From Flavobacteriales bacterium (GTDB taxonomy: Bacteria; Bacteroidota; Bacteroidia; Flavobacteriales_D; Sanyastnellaceae): DNA of 7,671 nucleotides. The position numbers and the translations under genes were made by a program. The first letter of the stretch is position 1. The number at the start of each line of letters is the position of its first letter. The stretch lies in assembly GCA_028823435.1 (NCBI GenBank), contig JAPKBK010000085.1:1-7671 (forward strand), given 5' to 3'. Of this stretch, positions 6,311 to 7,671 are shown piece by piece. The notes under the pieces are model-generated. The model ran no database searches, had not been told where the DNA came from, and saw only the letters and a list, made by a program, of their open reading frames with translations.

Positions 6311-7671
6311 TTATGAAGAGAAAGACTGAAGATTAACTAATTCTGCATACCCTCCATTTAATGCAATAAGTTCATCATGTGTGCCACTCTCCTGTATGCG
6401 CCCTTCAGAAAGAAGGACGATTCTATCTGCTTTTGATACTGTAGAGAGTCGATGCGCTATGACCAGAACCGTTCTGTTTTTCATTGCGGCATCTAATGCT
6501 TTTTGGACTTCGTGCTCAGAAGCTGCATCTAGCGCAGAAGTGGCTTCATCTAGAACGAGAATTGAAGGGTTGCGATAAAGTGCACGCGCAAGCGCCACCC
6601 TTTGCCTTTGCCCGCCAGAAAGACGCCCTCCACCATCACCGACGGACGTTTGAAGACCATCAGGCATTTTGCTTGCAAACGCCATCACTTGAGCGGCCTT
6701 CGCGGATTGTATTAACCGTTCCTGATCCACCTCATTTTCACCAAGAGAAATATTCGACGCAATCGTGCCGTGAAACAAAATCGACTCTTGGGTAACGACG
6801 CCTAGCTTCTTACGCCATGAAGAAACGGGGATGTCGCGAAGGTCACGGCCATCAATTTCGACGGCGCCCTGTGTAGGATCATCAAACCTGATGAGCAAGT
6901 TAGAAAGTGTCGTTTTACCTGACCCAGAAGCCCCTACGAGAGCGATAACTTCCCCTTTTTTAATCTCTAGCGAGAGCTCTGCAAGCACAGCTTGATCACC
7001 ATAGAAATAACTCACATTGTTAAACGAAATTCCTGTTTCGAGTTCCACAAAAGGAGGGGCGTCTTCAGCTGCATTTGGCACAGGATGAGAAACCACAAGC
7101 ATGTCTTCCAATCGATCAAGAGATGCCACGCCTTTATTTATTCTAAACCAACCATCACTGAAAGCACGGGCAGGCGGAATAATCTGTGAAAAGACAACCA
7201 GGTATCCAATAAACCAATCCCCGGTAAGCCCCGTACTTCCATCAAGAACAATGTGACCTCCATAACCGAGAAGAATTGCCATCACCGTTAATGATATCAC
7301 TTCACTGACGGGTGAACTAAGGTACTCGCGCCTAAACATCTTGCGCATGGCCATAAAATGCTTTTGGTTGCGGGTATTAAATCGGTCTGAAAAGAACTTT
7401 TCTACCCCAAATGCCTTAATGATTCGAACACCACTTAACGTTTCATCCAGAATATTGACCAAAGACCCCAACTCCTCTTTCCCTCGCTTCGCTGAATGCT
7501 TTAGTTTTTTTGCAATTCTACTTATAAGGATTCCACTGACCGGAAGAAACACCAATGCAAAAATAGTAAGCTCCCAGCTGAGCGCAAAGAGTGCCGCGAT
7601 TGAAATAAACACGATAAGGGGCGACTTAAACATCACCTCTATCGACCCCACAATACTGACTTCCACTTCAT
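6311..7671 (-). CDS. Type IV ABC exporter (MsbA-like half transporter), C-terminal part (runs off right edge)
   Basis: The frame is open to the right edge of the window, so the N-terminus, roughly 130-160 residues with the first membrane helices, is missing. The GTG at 7666 is only an internal Val codon: GAA precedes it in frame and the protein begins there in mid-helix. Numbering from that codon, residues 1 to about 190 hold the remaining membrane helices and coupling loops (including LVNILDETLSGVRIIKAFG, 69-87). The ATPase domain follows with Walker A GASGSGKTT (245-253), Q-loop VTQES (Q293), signature LSGGQ (349-353), Walker B ILVLDE (369-374), D-loop SALD (377-380) and switch H405 (IAHRLSTV). 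All catalytic residues are intact. Such proteins dimerise and export lipids, lipid A-core, drugs or peptides across the inner membrane; the substrate is not readable here. The DAHP synthase gene follows after 9 bp, so both are probably on one mRNA. Confidence 0.93.
   Translation of the reverse strand, partial: EVEVSIVGSIEVMFKSPLIVFISIAALFALSWELTIFALVFLPVSGILISRIAKKLKHSAKRGKEELGSLVNILDETLSGVRIIKAFGVEKFFSDRFNTRNQKHFMAMRKMFRREYLSSPVSEVISLTVMAILLGYGGHIVLDGSTGLTGDWFIGYLVVFSQIIPPARAFSDGWFRINKGVASLDRLEDMLVVSHPVPNAAEDAPPFVELETGISFNNVSYFYGDQAVLAELSLEIKKGEVIALVGASGSGKTTLSNLLIRFDDPTQGAVEIDGRDLRDIPVSSWRKKLGVVTQESILFHGTIASNISLGENEVDQERLIQSAKAAQVMAFASKMPDGLQTSVGDGGGRLSGGQRQRVALARALYRNPSILVLDEATSALDAASEHEVQKALDAAMKNRTVLVIAHRLSTVSKADRIVLLSEGRIQESGTHDELIALNGGYAELVNLQSFSS

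Noticed and set aside
6484..6795. 103-codon plus-strand frame
   Set aside because: It is antisense to the intact ATPase domain of the ABC exporter and shows no protein-family features.
7664..7666. GTG as the start of the ABC exporter
   Set aside because: The frame stays open to the window edge and the protein would begin in mid-membrane domain; it is an internal Val codon of a truncated gene.

Overview
This window comes from a member of the Bacteroidota, most likely Flavobacteriales or a close relative (inference). The evidence is: promoter boxes of the form TAnnTTTG instead of TATAAT; almost no Shine-Dalgarno sequences before the genes; a DAHP synthase with a C-terminal chorismate mutase, a fusion common in this phylum; a secreted CUB-like/PKD protein typical of the phylum; and tRNA genes without an encoded CCA end. 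The host cannot be named more closely from this sequence.

Layout. (1) Positions 1-1127, minus strand: two secreted-protein genes 2 bp apart, a 132-residue unknown protein followed by the N-terminal 242 residues of a PKD-type surface protein that runs off the left edge. (2) Positions 1203-1463, plus strand: a promoter, tRNA-Lys(UUU), tRNA-Leu(GAG) and a strong intrinsic terminator. (3) Positions 1492-5053, plus strand: a tightly packed three-gene run. It holds a SulP anion transporter with a STAS domain, a CstB-like persulfide dioxygenase/rhodanese fusion, and a small DUF983 membrane protein with two Cys pairs. (4) Positions 5070-5106: a hairpin with A and T tracts on its two sides, which can end transcription from both directions between the converging operons. 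(5) Positions 5252-7671, minus strand: the DAHP synthase/chorismate mutase and, upstream of it in transcription order, a type IV ABC exporter that runs off the right edge.

How the genes may work together. The plus-strand run is the most interesting part. A CstB-type enzyme oxidises persulfides and can release thiosulfate. A SulP permease 8 bp upstream is a plausible mover of the sulfur oxyanions involved, much as TauE accompanies CstB in the staphylococcal cst operon. No sulfide:quinone reductase or CstR/CsoR regulator lies in the window, so the pathway is incomplete here. The minus-strand pair joins a lipid/drug-type exporter to the entry enzyme of aromatic amino-acid synthesis; the functional reason is not evident. 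I see no CRISPR array, insertion sequence, phage gene or clear sign of recent transfer. No wholly new system is demonstrated; the sulfur module is a candidate rearrangement of known parts.
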